A DNA stretch of 64,000 nucleotides from NCBI RefSeq assembly GCF_011762095.1, contig NZ_JAASQO010000001.1, positions 415,550 to 479,549 on the forward strand, given 5' to 3'. Below the pieces are notes generated by a model that saw only the letters and a list, made by a program, of their open reading frames with translations, did not search any database and had not been told where the DNA came from. The DNA comes from Parvibaculum indicum. Lineage in GTDB: Bacteria; Pseudomonadota; Alphaproteobacteria; Parvibaculales; Parvibaculaceae. The position numbers and the translations under genes are program-made. This document shows positions 36,511 to 44,970 of the stretch, one piece after another (positions within the stretch are counted from its first letter, which is position 1; each line of letters starts with the position of its first letter).

Positions 36511-37389
36511 TTACTGGAAAATATCCGACTCTTTGTAGCTTTCATATTTGGGACGCCAATTCAGCTCGCCCGGCAGCCTGTTTGAAGACATCTGCTGATC
36601 CAGAGTCGGTCCCTCCCCCCAATCGCCATATTTGTCGACGACCTCCTCGACGGAAAGTATCTCGAACTCGCATTCATGACCGAAGTGGCGGGCTATCCCG
36701 CTCGCGATCTCGCCGGTCCTGACGCCGGTTTCCGCCGAAGCATTGAAATGCCCGACCGCCTCGGGCGTTTCGACGAGAAGTCTGTAGGCACAAGCCAGAT
36801 CGTCTCTATGGACGAGCGGCCATCTTGTGTCGGGAGTCCCCCAGATCTCGACCGGACGGCCCGTTTTGGCGGCTTCAAGATAGTCTTCGAACACCCCGCC
36901 ATCTCGGTCGTAGACCATTGCCGGATGTATGACTGCGGTCGAGAAGCGCTCGCTCTCCAGAAGCATACGAGCGTTCCTCACCATCCAGGCAAAAGATGGG
37001 ATGGGATTGAAGGGACTGCTTTCATCCGCAATGTCGTCGCCGGTCGCACCATAGAGCCAGCAGCCGCCGGTATAGACCATCCTGAGCCGCTCACTTCGGT
37101 CGCCCAGTACGCCTTCGATTGCCGACAACACCCCCGCGTCGACGTCTCCCATGTCATCGGAAAATGTTGCTGCGGCTTGCACGATGGCGTCGCATCCGCG
37201 CACGGCGGCGCACCAGTTCTCGTGATTGCGCAGATCGCCTCGAATAGGCTCGACGCCGAGAGGTTCCAGCTTTTCATCCGACATGACGGAACGGCTGAGC
37301 GCCGTCACATGATGACCATGCGCCGTCAGCTCCCGGGCGACAGCGGAACCGATGAAACCCGTCGCTCCGAGAACGAGAACCTGTGTCAC
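36511..37389 (-). CDS. NAD-dependent epimerase/dehydratase family protein
   Basis: 292 aa atypical or extended SDR. Cofactor loop GATGFIGSAV at residues 8-17; GCWLYGA takes the place of the YxxxK region, and the usual Tyr-x3-Lys is not clear, suggesting an atypical SDR (NmrA- or SDR_a-like). Substrate unknown. It lies downstream of, and on the same strand as, the carotenoid oxygenase gene, 167 bases away, with no obvious gene between. Confidence 0.85.
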   Translation of the reverse strand: MTQVLVLGATGFIGSAVARELTAHGHHVTALSRSVMSDEKLEPLGVEPIRGDLRNHENWCAAVRGCDAIVQAAATFSDDMGDVDAGVLSAIEGVLGDRSERLRMVYTGGCWLYGATGDDIADESSPFNPIPSFAWMVRNARMLLESERFSTAVIHPAMVYDRDGGVFEDYLEAAKTGRPVEIWGTPDTRWPLVHRDDLACAYRLLVETPEAVGHFNASAETGVRTGEIASGIARHFGHECEFEILSVEEVVDKYGDWGEGPTLDQQMSSNRLPGELNWRPKYESYKESDIFQ

Positions 37390-37556
37390 TTTCTTTCTCC
37401 CCGAACGCCATGCGCATGGCCACGCAATATAAAGACCTTATGACGGAGATATGCCGCCTTGCCGGAAATAAAGAGTGCTTTTGACGAATGGACGAGGCCC
37501 TCAGGATTGCACGCTTTCGGCGCGATGGGCATGACGATCGAGAAACGACGAAGGCG

Positions 37557-38984
37557 TCACCCCTCCAGCCAGTTCCCGTGGAAACCGAAGGGCACGCGCG
37601 TCGGCAGTTCCACGCGCGCGAGCGGACCGGAAGACATGTTCTCCGCGTCCAGCACCACGAAATCGCTGAGATTGCGCTCCCCGTCATAGACGAGCGAGGT
37701 GATGAACCCCTCGCCTTCCGGCGCATCCGCCGCGCGCGGCACGAAGACGGGTTCATGCACGAATTTACCCGCGCCCGGTTCCCATTCCTGCCGTTTGCCG
37801 GTTTCGAGATCGATATGCACCAGCGTGTCGAACGACGCCCCCGGCTCGGTTCCCCGCTTCTGCGACGCATAATAGCCATGCCTGTAGCCGAGCCCCGCAA
37901 AGCGTTCGTCGAGACGCGGAAACTCGCCGCCGAGATCGGTCAGCGCCTCTTCCGTGTAGCTGTCCGAATTGCTGTCGAGATCGAAGGTCCAGCGCACGAG
38001 CTGGCCCTGCTCGTCGCCAAGATCGGCGGGCGGACGCTGCCCGTTCGCGTCGGGAAAGAGCGGCACGCGGGAATATTTCATCATGTCGGCGACGACCCGT
38101 GTGCGCCCGCCCTCATGCAAGGTGAAGGCGTTCATCGGGTGATAGACATAGCAGGGATCGCCCGTGAACCAGCGAATGGTCTCGACGCCCGCATTGCGCG
38201 CCATGATGCCGATATGGCTGCCCGCATCCGGATCCCAGGCGATCACGGGCCCGCCATTCATGATGCGGTCCACATCGATGGTCGCCGGAAAGATCGGGAA
38301 GATGACATGCTCGTCCGTGGTGATGAAGTCATGCACCATCGCCGCATAAGGCGCGGTGAAGATGTCGCTGCGCGTCACCTGCCCCTCGCGGTTCACCACC
38401 ACATAGGACATTTCCTTCGAGCCCGGTCCCGCTGCCATATAGCCGAAGAACAGCATCTCGCCCGTTTCAGGGTCGAATTTCGGATGCGCCGTCATCGGCC
38501 CCTGATAGGCGCCCGCGAAATCCCACGACCCGTCCGTGGACAGAGTGCCGGCATCCATGGAAACCGGCAGGCTGCCCTCATCGAGCGCCAGCAGGCGCCC
38601 GGCGTGATGGACGATATTGGTATTGGCGACGTTGTGGGAAAGCTCCTCTCCGCCCTCGGCCGGCGGCTCCCCGAAAGCGAGCCCCACGAGCCTGCGTCCC
38701 TCTTCGCGCTGGCGGTTGTATTGCTCGGTTCTGACCCAGCGATTGCGATAGCTCGCCTTGCCTCCCTCCACATGGATAGCATGGATCATCCCCTCGCCCA
38801 GAAACCAGTGATGCTTGTTCCCCAACGGCGGAAACATCGGGTTCGGCCCGTTGCGGTAGAGCGTACCGTGCAGCGCCGCCGGCAGCTCGCCCTCCGCCAC
38901 CACAAGGTCCGGCGCATCGCATTCCGCCATCACGGGCGCGTAATTGTGCTGGAGATAGGTCGTCTTCGGGAATGGTTTCGACAT
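37557..38984 (-). CDS. Carotenoid oxygenase family protein
   Basis: 475 aa Fe(II) beta-propeller dioxygenase that cleaves alkene bonds of carotenoids, stilbenes or lignin-derived aromatics. The ATG has GGAGCAAGGCCC upstream. Family text: NTNIVHHAGRLLALDEGSLP, TAHPKFDPETGEMLFFGY (first His), VHDFITTDEHVIFP, YHPMNAF, and the final His in PFGFHGNWLEG, giving the four iron-ligand positions. Divergent TetR gene and an operator lie in front. Confidence 0.94.
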   Translation of the reverse strand: MSKPFPKTTYLQHNYAPVMAECDAPDLVVAEGELPAALHGTLYRNGPNPMFPPLGNKHHWFLGEGMIHAIHVEGGKASYRNRWVRTEQYNRQREEGRRLVGLAFGEPPAEGGEELSHNVANTNIVHHAGRLLALDEGSLPVSMDAGTLSTDGSWDFAGAYQGPMTAHPKFDPETGEMLFFGYMAAGPGSKEMSYVVVNREGQVTRSDIFTAPYAAMVHDFITTDEHVIFPIFPATIDVDRIMNGGPVIAWDPDAGSHIGIMARNAGVETIRWFTGDPCYVYHPMNAFTLHEGGRTRVVADMMKYSRVPLFPDANGQRPPADLGDEQGQLVRWTFDLDSNSDSYTEEALTDLGGEFPRLDERFAGLGYRHGYYASQKRGTEPGASFDTLVHIDLETGKRQEWEPGAGKFVHEPVFVPRAADAPEGEGFITSLVYDGERNLSDFVVLDAENMSSGPLARVELPTRVPFGFHGNWLEG

Positions 38985-39033
38985 GGGCCTTGCTCCTCCG
39001 CTGGCCGGGATAAAACACAGTCGCCTGCAAACT

Positions 39034-39071
39034 TATAACAGTGTTATATTCATACCGGCAAGCCACGTCAA
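39034..39071 (-). promoter_or_regulatory. Promoter and operator of carotenoid oxygenase gene
   Basis: On the minus strand, TTGACG (39071-39066), a 17-base spacer and TATAAC (39048-39043) form a good sigma-70-type promoter. The 15-bp palindrome TATAACA-G-TGTTATA (39034-39048) covers the -10 box. The TetR-type gene starts at 39075 on the other strand, so repression of the oxygenase gene by that regulator is the simplest reading. Confidence 0.65.
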
Positions 39072-39074
39072 TGG

Positions 39075-39785
39075 ATGACAAACACCGGCATCTCTGCCAG
39101 ATACGAAAGCATGGCTATCGACGACGATCGGGCGGACAACCGCTCACGCATGGAAGTGAAGAAGGACGCCCAGCGCCAGGCACTGCTGGATGCGGCCAGC
39201 GAAATGCTCGTGCATGAAGGCCCGGGCGCCCTGTCCTTGCGCAAGCTCGCCAAAAAGGCCGGCGCCTCCACCATGGCGGTCTACACCGCATTCGGCGGCA
39301 AGGACGGGCTGATGGAAGCGCTGTTCGAGGAGGCCTTCGACCGTCTGGCACAGATGCAGGCGTCCGTGCCGCACGCCCCGGACCCGATGATATGGCTTGC
39401 CGATCTGGGCGCGGCCTACCGCGCCTTTGCGCTGGCGAACCCCGCCTATTATGCGCTGATGATCTCCGTCACCATGCCGCTGACCGAGCATGTCACGGAG
39501 GGTGAGGACGCCCCGCCCGCGCGCAGCATCTCCCACCACCCCGCCTACAGCTATCTCCACCATGCCGTGGAAGCCTGCATCGAGGCCGGTCTCTTCCGCG
39601 AAGGGCTCGCCGCGGGCGACGTGGCGGATATGCTCTGGGCGCACGTACACGGGCTTTGCAGCCTGGAGCTTGCCGGCTACTACGCCAATGAAAAGGCCGC
39701 GCAAGCCCGTTTCGACCTGTCGTCGGAAACGATCATGCGCGGCCTCGTCTCCGAGAAGGGCCGCCTGCGCCTCGAGGCGCGCTAG
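39075..39785 (+). CDS. TetR/AcrR family transcriptional regulator
   Basis: 236 aa; starts at 39111 or 39150 are also possible because no clear ribosome site precedes 39075. The HTH reads RQALLDAASEMLVHEGPGALSLRKLAKKAGASTMAVYTAFGGKDGLMEALF. The C-terminal domain (AYRAFALANPAYYALMISVTMPL, VADMLWAHVHGLCSLELAGYY) is the WHG/TetR_C_13 type. It probably represses the divergent carotenoid oxygenase gene through the palindrome at 39034-39048. Confidence 0.92.
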   Translation: MTNTGISARYESMAIDDDRADNRSRMEVKKDAQRQALLDAASEMLVHEGPGALSLRKLAKKAGASTMAVYTAFGGKDGLMEALFEEAFDRLAQMQASVPHAPDPMIWLADLGAAYRAFALANPAYYALMISVTMPLTEHVTEGEDAPPARSISHHPAYSYLHHAVEACIEAGLFREGLAAGDVADMLWAHVHGLCSLELAGYYANEKAAQARFDLSSETIMRGLVSEKGRLRLEAR

Positions 39786-39818
39786 CCCCCTCCGTCGTCG
39801 TGCCGGAAGGTCGGCGCG

Positions 39819-40163
39819 TCAGGCGTCGTCGACGCCCGGGTTCACATTGGGAAAACGCCCGATGGGAAACGGCTTGTCGTCGCGCGCAAAGACAAAGAAG
39901 GCGACGCATTCCCACACATACTGGGCAAGGTTGCGGGTAAAGCCGCGCAGCTCCTCATTCTTCGCGCCGGTCACGGCGACCACGATCAGCTGCACGAGGC
40001 CGAGAAAGATCGACGCCCAGAAGGCCACATAGCCGAGAAAACCGAAAGCAATCATCCAGAGCAGCCGCGCAAAGAGTTCCGAGCGGTCGGCTTTCGTTTC
40101 GCTCGCGCTGCCGGAACCTGTCCCGTCGCTGCTGCCGGTCGTCGAAGCGGAAGGGTCGCTCAT
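39819..40163 (-). CDS. DUF4389 membrane protein
   Basis: 114 aa, with CAGGAGGAGATAAGCG before the ATG. A Ser/Gly/Thr-rich N-terminus (1-27) is followed by a hydrophobic pair of helices (about 33-65) and the RNLAQYVWECVAFFVFARDDKPFPIGRF block that defines DUF4389. Function unknown. Confidence 0.88.
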   Translation of the reverse strand: MSDPSASTTGSSDGTGSGSASETKADRSELFARLLWMIAFGFLGYVAFWASIFLGLVQLIVVAVTGAKNEELRGFTRNLAQYVWECVAFFVFARDDKPFPIGRFPNVNPGVDDA

Positions 40164-40314
40164 CGCTTATCTCCTCCTGAAAGGCATGGGTCCCCGAAAA
40201 TCGCGGGATCGGGGAACGAATATGCCTTCCTGATGTGGGGAGATCGGCCGGGGTTTCAATAATCGGTCTGGCAACTATTCGCCCGACCGGCGCGGGCAGC
40301 GGCATTGGCGCCGG

Positions 40315-41121
40315 TCATCGCCCGCCATCTAACCACTGCCCGTACCCCACATTGCCCGGCCCGCCCGACGGCGACATGGGCACAGGATCGAAAAAGCCGA
40401 AAAGCAGGAGCCCGGCGAGAAACCCGCCGATATGCGCTTCCCATGCCACCGGCGCGGAGGTGCCGAGCCCGGAGGTAAAGCCGGTCGGACCGAACAGCAG
40501 ATTGATGCCGATCCAGGCACCCACGAAAATGAGCGTGTTCTTGTTGGTCAGCGCCGCGCCGATGCTCGCCTTGCCGCTGGGCACCTGCGCCCCGCCGCCC
40601 AGCGCGCCAAGCGGCCCGCCTGCGAGAAACACAAAACGCGCCGCGCCGCCCATGATCCCGGAAATCGCCGCCGACGCGCCGACCACCGGCACGAGAGAGT
40701 GCGGATAGAGGAGGATATGCGTCAGCGCGCCGAAAATGCCGCAGACGAAATAGAAAACCAGAAAGCGCGTCGTTCCCAGCCGCCTTGCAACGGGCGAACC
40801 GAAAGCCAGCAGCCACACCGCATTGGCGCCGAGATGGATCCAGCTGCCATGCAGGAAGGTATAGGTAAGGAGCGTCCAGACCGCGCCCGCCGCGCCGCCG
40901 GGAAAGATGAAGAAATCGCCCCCGCCTTCCGGCCCGAAATAACGCACCGGGAAGAGCGCGAAGGCGATAATCGCCTGGTCCTGCATATCCGGAACCAGCG
41001 CATAGGCGAAGACGGCAAAGGCCGCGGTCATGGCGATGATGAGCCAGAGCACCGGCGACGGCACGTTGAAGGCGGGCGGTTCCCTGTAGTCGTCCTCGTC
41101 CCGGGGGAGCGGATTAGCCAT
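40315..41121 (-). CDS. Rhomboid family intramembrane serine protease
   Basis: 268 aa from ATG 41121 (AAGGCGG upstream; ATG 41127 is too close to it). Six or seven membrane helices. Catalytic Ser150 in VVGASAAISG and His230 in AWEAHIGGF; the HGSWIHLGANAVWLLAFG loop (91-108) is the typical L1/helix 2 region with its His and Asn. It cleaves membrane-embedded substrates; targets unknown. It overlaps the end of the upstream DsbA-like gene by 8 bases. Confidence 0.95.
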   Translation of the reverse strand: MANPLPRDEDDYREPPAFNVPSPVLWLIIAMTAAFAVFAYALVPDMQDQAIIAFALFPVRYFGPEGGGDFFIFPGGAAGAVWTLLTYTFLHGSWIHLGANAVWLLAFGSPVARRLGTTRFLVFYFVCGIFGALTHILLYPHSLVPVVGASAAISGIMGGAARFVFLAGGPLGALGGGAQVPSGKASIGAALTNKNTLIFVGAWIGINLLFGPTGFTSGLGTSAPVAWEAHIGGFLAGLLLFGFFDPVPMSPSGGPGNVGYGQWLDGGR

Positions 41122-41725
41122 TCGCATCCGCCTTCAGTGCCGCTTCCACCAGCGGCAGCCGGTCATTGCCGAAATACATATCGTCTCCGTTCACGAACAT
41201 GGTGGGCGAGCCGAACCCGCCGCGCCGGATCAGTTCCTCGGTATTGTCCCTGAGCCGGTTCTTCACATCGTCTTCCTTGATCCGACGGCTTACCACGTCC
41301 GGCGCCAGGCCGACACTCTGGCAGATGTCGCGCAGCACATTGGGCTGGCTGATGTCCTTGAGGTCGCCCCAGTAGGCCTTGAAGACGCCCCGGGCATAGG
41401 AAACGAGCTTGCCCTCATCCTGCGCGACGATGGCCCCGCGCATGGCATCGACCGCGCGCACCGGAAAGACCGGCGGCTTCCCGATCTCGATCCCGCAATA
41501 CCGCGCCCAGTCCTGCAGATCCTTGGCGTAATAGCGCCCTTTCACGGGATGCGGATTGGCGCGCGCATCGTAGACGTCCTGATTGACCTTATTGAAGACG
41601 CCCCCGACCAGGATGGGCCGCCATTCGATCTCCGCGCCCGCGCACTCGGCCACCTCTTCGATCCGGCTGAAGGCCAGATAGGTCCAGGGGCTCGAACAAT
41701 CGAAAAAGAATTCCAGACGGCTCAT
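41114..41725 (-). CDS. 2-hydroxychromene-2-carboxylate isomerase-like (DsbA/GST-kappa) protein
   Basis: 203 aa thioredoxin-fold protein. Begins RLEFFFDCSSPWTYLAFSRIEE, with a Ser-Pro motif and no CxxC, as in GST-kappa and HCCA isomerases. C-terminal GGFGSPTMFVNGDDMYFGNDRLPLVEAAL is diagnostic. In naphthalene degradation the enzyme isomerises hydroxychromene carboxylate; many relatives have other, glutathione-dependent roles. Co-directional and overlapping with rhomboid. Confidence 0.92.
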   Translation of the reverse strand: MSRLEFFFDCSSPWTYLAFSRIEEVAECAGAEIEWRPILVGGVFNKVNQDVYDARANPHPVKGRYYAKDLQDWARYCGIEIGKPPVFPVRAVDAMRGAIVAQDEGKLVSYARGVFKAYWGDLKDISQPNVLRDICQSVGLAPDVVSRRIKEDDVKNRLRDNTEELIRRGGFGSPTMFVNGDDMYFGNDRLPLVEAALKADANG

Positions 41726-42047
41726 CTCGCCTCTCCCTCCGCCCCTTCGGGGCTTTCTCGTTTCGCGCCCTTCTGGTCCGGCACGGGTGTCCCCAAGCGG
41801 GACAATCCGCGCGGCCAGGGCGCCGCACCACTCCGGGACTCGCCCGGACCTCCCCCGATCCCTTTCAAAGTCCTAACACGGAAAGTCTTGGTTTTCTGCC
41901 ACTTTCCGGCTTTCAGGCGCCAAAAGTTAACGACCCCTTACCCATGGCATAGCGGTTGCTACCCCGATGGCATGGAGGCGGAACCGGGCCAAAAAGGCAC
42001 CAAATAATCGGCCGCCGTTCATGACTCTGAACTCAGGAGTAGAAAAA
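41726..42047. other. 322-base divergent intergenic region
   Basis: Lies between the DsbA-like gene (minus) and the CsgG-like gene (plus). A short hairpin GCCCCTTCGGGGC followed by TTTCTCGTTT lies near 41740. TTAA-N7-TTAC at 41927-41941 resembles a CtrA half-site pair but departs from the TTAA-N7-TTAA consensus by one base. No gene seen. Confidence 0.4.
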
Positions 42048-43118
42048 GTGTTCTCGACGGTAACAACCATTCTGGAAGCGGCGAAAGGCCCGAAGCGCGT
42101 TGTCGCGCTTGTCGGCCTCACCATGTCGCTCGCCGGTTGCATCAGCCCGCAGGCGGGCAGCGATGGCCGCTATGCAGACCCCATCGGCACCGCCCCGGTA
42201 ATCAACAACGAAACCCCTTATTCCAACGCGCTGCGCTGCGTGGGCGGCATTGTCCGCCGCGAACACGCCGCCCCGCGCATCGCGGTCGGCAATATCCGCG
42301 ACTACACCGGCAAGATCGACAAGGATGGCGGCGCCAAGCTCACCCAGGGCGGCTCCCTCATGGCGATCTCGGCGCTGGCCAAGGCCGGTGTCCGCCAGGT
42401 GGAGCGCTACGACACCTCCGTCACCGAGCTTGAGCTGAAATATGCCAGCAGCAAGCTGATCGGCGACCGGGGCAACGATGCCGATGACGGCGGTTACCGC
42501 CGCATCATGGCCGGCTCCATCGCGGGCAGCGACTATTACATCGTCGGCGGCATCACGGAACTCAACGCCGATATCCGCGAAGGCGGCATCGACGGCGGCT
42601 ATTCCAACCTCAACCCGGAAGGCGTCGCCGGCTCGCTCACCGCGCGCCAGTATGTGCTGAATGTCGGCCTGGACCTGCGCCTCGTGGACAGCCGCACGCT
42701 GGAAGTCGTCGACGTCGTGTCCTACCAGAAGCAGATCATCGGCCGCGAAATCACGGCGGGCGTCTTCTCCTTCTTCGGCATCAACACGATCGACATCGGC
42801 GTGGGCGACAAGGCGGAAGAGCCGATCCAGCTCGCCGTGCGCTCGGTGATCGAACGCGCCGTGCTGTCGATGGTCGTGCCGCTTTATCGCGTCAATCCGG
42901 AAACCTGCGCCAAATTCGGCAAGAATGGCGATCCGCTCGGCGAGATCCACTACAACGAACCGCATCCCCGCCATGCGAAGGACGGCCGCCGCGTCGCCCA
43001 GGCCGATACCCCGGCCAAGCCCGCGCCCCAGCCCATGAAGGCGCCGGAGCCGGAAGATCCCTACACCTATTACAGCGAACCCGTTTACACCGGCGCGCTG
43101 CGCGGGACCTACAACTGA
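42048..43118 (+). CDS. CsgG/HfaB family lipoprotein
   Basis: 356 aa from GTG 42048, chosen because AGGAG lies 8 bases upstream; ATG 42021 is in frame but would bury the ribosome site. Signal peptide with lipobox LAG-Cys31. The body matches CsgG/HfaB: AVGNIRDYTGKIDKDGGAKLTQGG (about 85-108), ERYDTSVTELELKY, DYYIVGGITELN and SVIERAVLSM. In curli, CsgG is the nonameric outer-membrane pore that exports amyloid subunits; in Caulobacter, HfaB is needed for holdfast attachment. An Asn-rich secreted protein gene lies nearby. Confidence 0.93.
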   Translation: MFSTVTTILEAAKGPKRVVALVGLTMSLAGCISPQAGSDGRYADPIGTAPVINNETPYSNALRCVGGIVRREHAAPRIAVGNIRDYTGKIDKDGGAKLTQGGSLMAISALAKAGVRQVERYDTSVTELELKYASSKLIGDRGNDADDGGYRRIMAGSIAGSDYYIVGGITELNADIREGGIDGGYSNLNPEGVAGSLTARQYVLNVGLDLRLVDSRTLEVVDVVSYQKQIIGREITAGVFSFFGINTIDIGVGDKAEEPIQLAVRSVIERAVLSMVVPLYRVNPETCAKFGKNGDPLGEIHYNEPHPRHAKDGRRVAQADTPAKPAPQPMKAPEPEDPYTYYSEPVYTGALRGTYN

Positions 43119-43202
43119 TCCCGTAACCCGAGATCCTTCGCCTCCGATGCGAGAACACCGGATGGCGAAGGTGGCTTCAACTGAGTTCGTTGAGAGCGAC
43201 TT

Positions 43203-43231
43203 AAGGGGGACTTCGGTCCCCCTTCTTTTTT
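43203..43231 (+). terminator. Rho-independent terminator after the CsgG-like gene
   Basis: AAGGGGGAC, TTCG tetraloop, GTCCCCCTT, then CTTTTTT. A 9-bp perfect stem with a stable tetraloop and a T tract. Confidence 0.9.
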
Positions 43232-43311
43232 GTCTGGCGACCTGCCCCCTGCCCGGCCATCCCTATGAAGCATGGCCGATGCTTTTAGTTAAAGGTGTCA
43301 TCAATTGAAGG

Positions 43312-43489
43312 TGTCATCCCGACGAAAGCCGGGACCCATTGGCCCTCTCGGCCCGGCACACAAGGGCCGGGCCCGGACCACAGCTTCCACCAGCCCCCCT
43401 CGTCACCCCGGACTTGATCCGGGGTCCATGGAGCGACTGCGAAGACCGATAAGCCGAATGGATTCCGGGGCAAGCCCGGAATGACGCCC
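43312..43489. repeat. Alphaproteobacterial GTCATCCCGG-type intergenic repeat
   Basis: Opens with GTCATCCCGACGAAAGCCGG, contains CGTCACCCCGGACTTGATCC in the middle, and closes with the inverted form CCGGGGCAAGCCCGGAATGA just before the VOC stop. These palindromic units are widespread between genes in alphaproteobacterial chromosomes. This stretch appears to be two units nested together. No coding potential is assigned. Confidence 0.8.
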
Positions 43490-43846
43490 CTAACTGGACA
43501 AATGCACCAGCACATTGACGAGCCGGCCGAACGGATCGCGGACGTAGAAACGCCTGACGCCCCAGGGCTCGTCCACCGGCCCGTATTCGGGCTCGAAGCC
43601 CGCCCGTGAAAGCCGCGCCTGCGCTTCCTCGAGGTCGTCCACCTCGATGGAAATATCCGGCACCGCAGTGCCCGACCCGCCCTCCGACATGACGGAGAGC
43701 TGCACGCTCATGCTTTCGCCCGAGCCATAGGTCGCGATCCAGCCCATATCCATCAGCGTGTCGAGCCCCAGCGCCTCGCCATAGAAGCGTTGCGCGGCGG
43801 CGACATCCTCCGCTGCGATATTGGCGACGATACGTTTGACCTTCAT
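43490..43846 (-). CDS. VOC (glyoxalase) superfamily protein
   Basis: 118 aa, one pair of beta-alpha-beta-beta-beta modules: KVKRIVANIAAEDVAAAQRFYGEALGL at the start and GVRRFYVRDPFGRLVNVLVHL at the end. Metal ligands cannot be placed with confidence. Separated from the upstream Asn-rich gene by a terminator, so independently transcribed. Confidence 0.9.
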   Translation of the reverse strand: MKVKRIVANIAAEDVAAAQRFYGEALGLDTLMDMGWIATYGSGESMSVQLSVMSEGGSGTAVPDISIEVDDLEEAQARLSRAGFEPEYGPVDEPWGVRRFYVRDPFGRLVNVLVHLSS

Positions 43847-43893
43847 GGGGCGCGGCCTCCTCCCTCCTCGAATAGCGACCCCACTTTAGACAC

Positions 43894-43921
43894 AAAAAAG
43901 GGGAGAGCCGAAGCTCTCCCC
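43894..43921 (-). terminator. Rho-independent terminator of the Asn-rich protein gene
   Basis: On the minus strand: GGGGAGAGC, TTCG loop, GCTCTCCCC, then TTTTTT. A perfect 9-bp stem at 43900-43921 and T tract at 43899-43894, placed 30 bases after the stop codon. Confidence 0.92.
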
Positions 43922-43950
43922 ACGCACGAGGTGCAGTCGCGCGTTTTAGC

Positions 43951-44970
43951 CTAGTAGCCGACGCCGCCGGAATAGCTCATCGGACCGGCATAGGTCGTTT
44001 CCATGGCCTCATAGCGGCCATGCCCGCCGCGGGTCAGCCAGAGCTGGGCGAAATGCGCCTTGCCGCGGAACGCCGTAGCGTATTTGCCGCCCGCGAGATG
44101 GCCGGTCGACGCGCCGCAGGCCAGCCTTCCGCCATTGCCATAGTGAAGCGTCTCGCCTTCGCCGCAGGTGATGACATAGCCGCCCGTATAGTCGGCGGCA
44201 TCATGCCCCTCGCCTTCCACCAGCGACCCAATGGTCACGACCAGCGTCTCGCCGGAAAGGCAGGACATCAACTCGCCACGGCCCTTCGTCACATCCACAT
44301 CCGGCCCCGGCACGAGAAGCTTCGCCGCTTCTTCCATGCCCTTGGCGTCGGTGCAGATGCCCCGCACGGGCTTGCGCGTGAATTTCTGCGCCACAAAGAC
44401 TGGGATCGGACCCATCGTCGTGATCGGCTTGGGCGCATGGATGACCGTGCCGCCCGCGCCGCGCTTTTCGTCGCCGAACACGGCCGACCGAATGCCCGCC
44501 GACGTGGCCTTGGAGGCCGCCTGCGCGCTGGCAAAGGTTTCCGCCGCCGAGGATGCGCTGGCCGATGCCGTCGCCGAGCCTGAAAACTCGTTCGACAGGT
44601 CCACATTCACCTCGACGTTGTTGTTGATGTTGTTCTCGTTGTTAATATTGTTCTCGTTGTAGTTGTTGTTCGTATTATTGTTGGTGTTGTTATTCGTGTT
44701 TTTGTTGTAATTGACGTTCTTGTTGTAATTCTTGTTATAGTTCTTGTTGTAGTTCTTGTTGTAGTTCTTGTTATAGCCGCCACCGCCGCCATGGCCGTGA
44801 CCACCGCCGCCGCCATCGTCGCAGCCGCAATCGTCCACCGGAGGCGGAGGCGGCGGCTCGCAACCGCCGCCGCAGGCATTGGCGCTCGTCGCACCGCCCA
44901 TCGCATAGAAAAACGTACCGGCAGCCAGCACGATCGCGCTTGCCGAGAGATACTTCGTGGTCTGTTTCAT
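43951..44970 (-). CDS. Secreted Asn-rich protein with (YNKN)n repeats
   Basis: 339 aa. Signal peptide (residues 1-30), then a Cys/Pro/Gly linker with Cys33, 37, 48 and 50 and a His-Gly segment. Residues 66-85 are five YNKN repeats, merging into an Asn-dominated tract to about residue 123 (TNNNTNNN, ENNINNEN). An Ala/Ser stretch (131-157) and a folded-looking C-terminal domain with four Cys and many Gly follow. Asn-rich low-complexity tracts are amyloid-prone, and a CsgG/HfaB gene lies about 0.8 kb away across a VOC gene, so an exported surface or adhesin-like fibre protein is plausible. No family recognised. Confidence 0.8.
   Translation of the reverse strand: MKQTTKYLSASAIVLAAGTFFYAMGGATSANACGGGCEPPPPPPVDDCGCDDGGGGGHGHGGGGGYNKNYNKNYNKNYNKNYNKNVNYNKNTNNNTNNNTNNNYNENNINNENNINNNVEVNVDLSNEFSGSATASASASSAAETFASAQAASKATSAGIRSAVFGDEKRGAGGTVIHAPKPITTMGPIPVFVAQKFTRKPVRGICTDAKGMEEAAKLLVPGPDVDVTKGRGELMSCLSGETLVVTIGSLVEGEGHDAADYTGGYVITCGEGETLHYGNGGRLACGASTGHLAGGKYATAFRGKAHFAQLWLTRGGHGRYEAMETTYAGPMSYSGGVGY
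44602..44775 (-). repeat. Minisatellite coding the YNKN/Asn tract
   Basis: Degenerate 12-bp units of the type TACAACAAGAAC, then AAC-rich triplets, on the minus strand. GC drops sharply here compared with the flanks. Copy number could vary by slippage, changing the repeat length of the encoded protein while keeping frame. Confidence 0.85.

Noticed and set aside
37390..37556. Small gene between epimerase and carotenoid oxygenase
   Set aside because: Short open frames there lack ribosome sites and overlap coding sequence on the other strand.
43312..43489. Insertion sequence or attachment site between the CsgG-like and VOC genes
   Set aside because: No transposase or integrase; the palindromes match the common alphaproteobacterial intergenic repeat type.
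44602..44775. Regular short repeats that could suggest a CRISPR array
   Set aside because: Units are 12 bp, contiguous, without spacers, and translate into YNKN within an open reading frame with a signal peptide.
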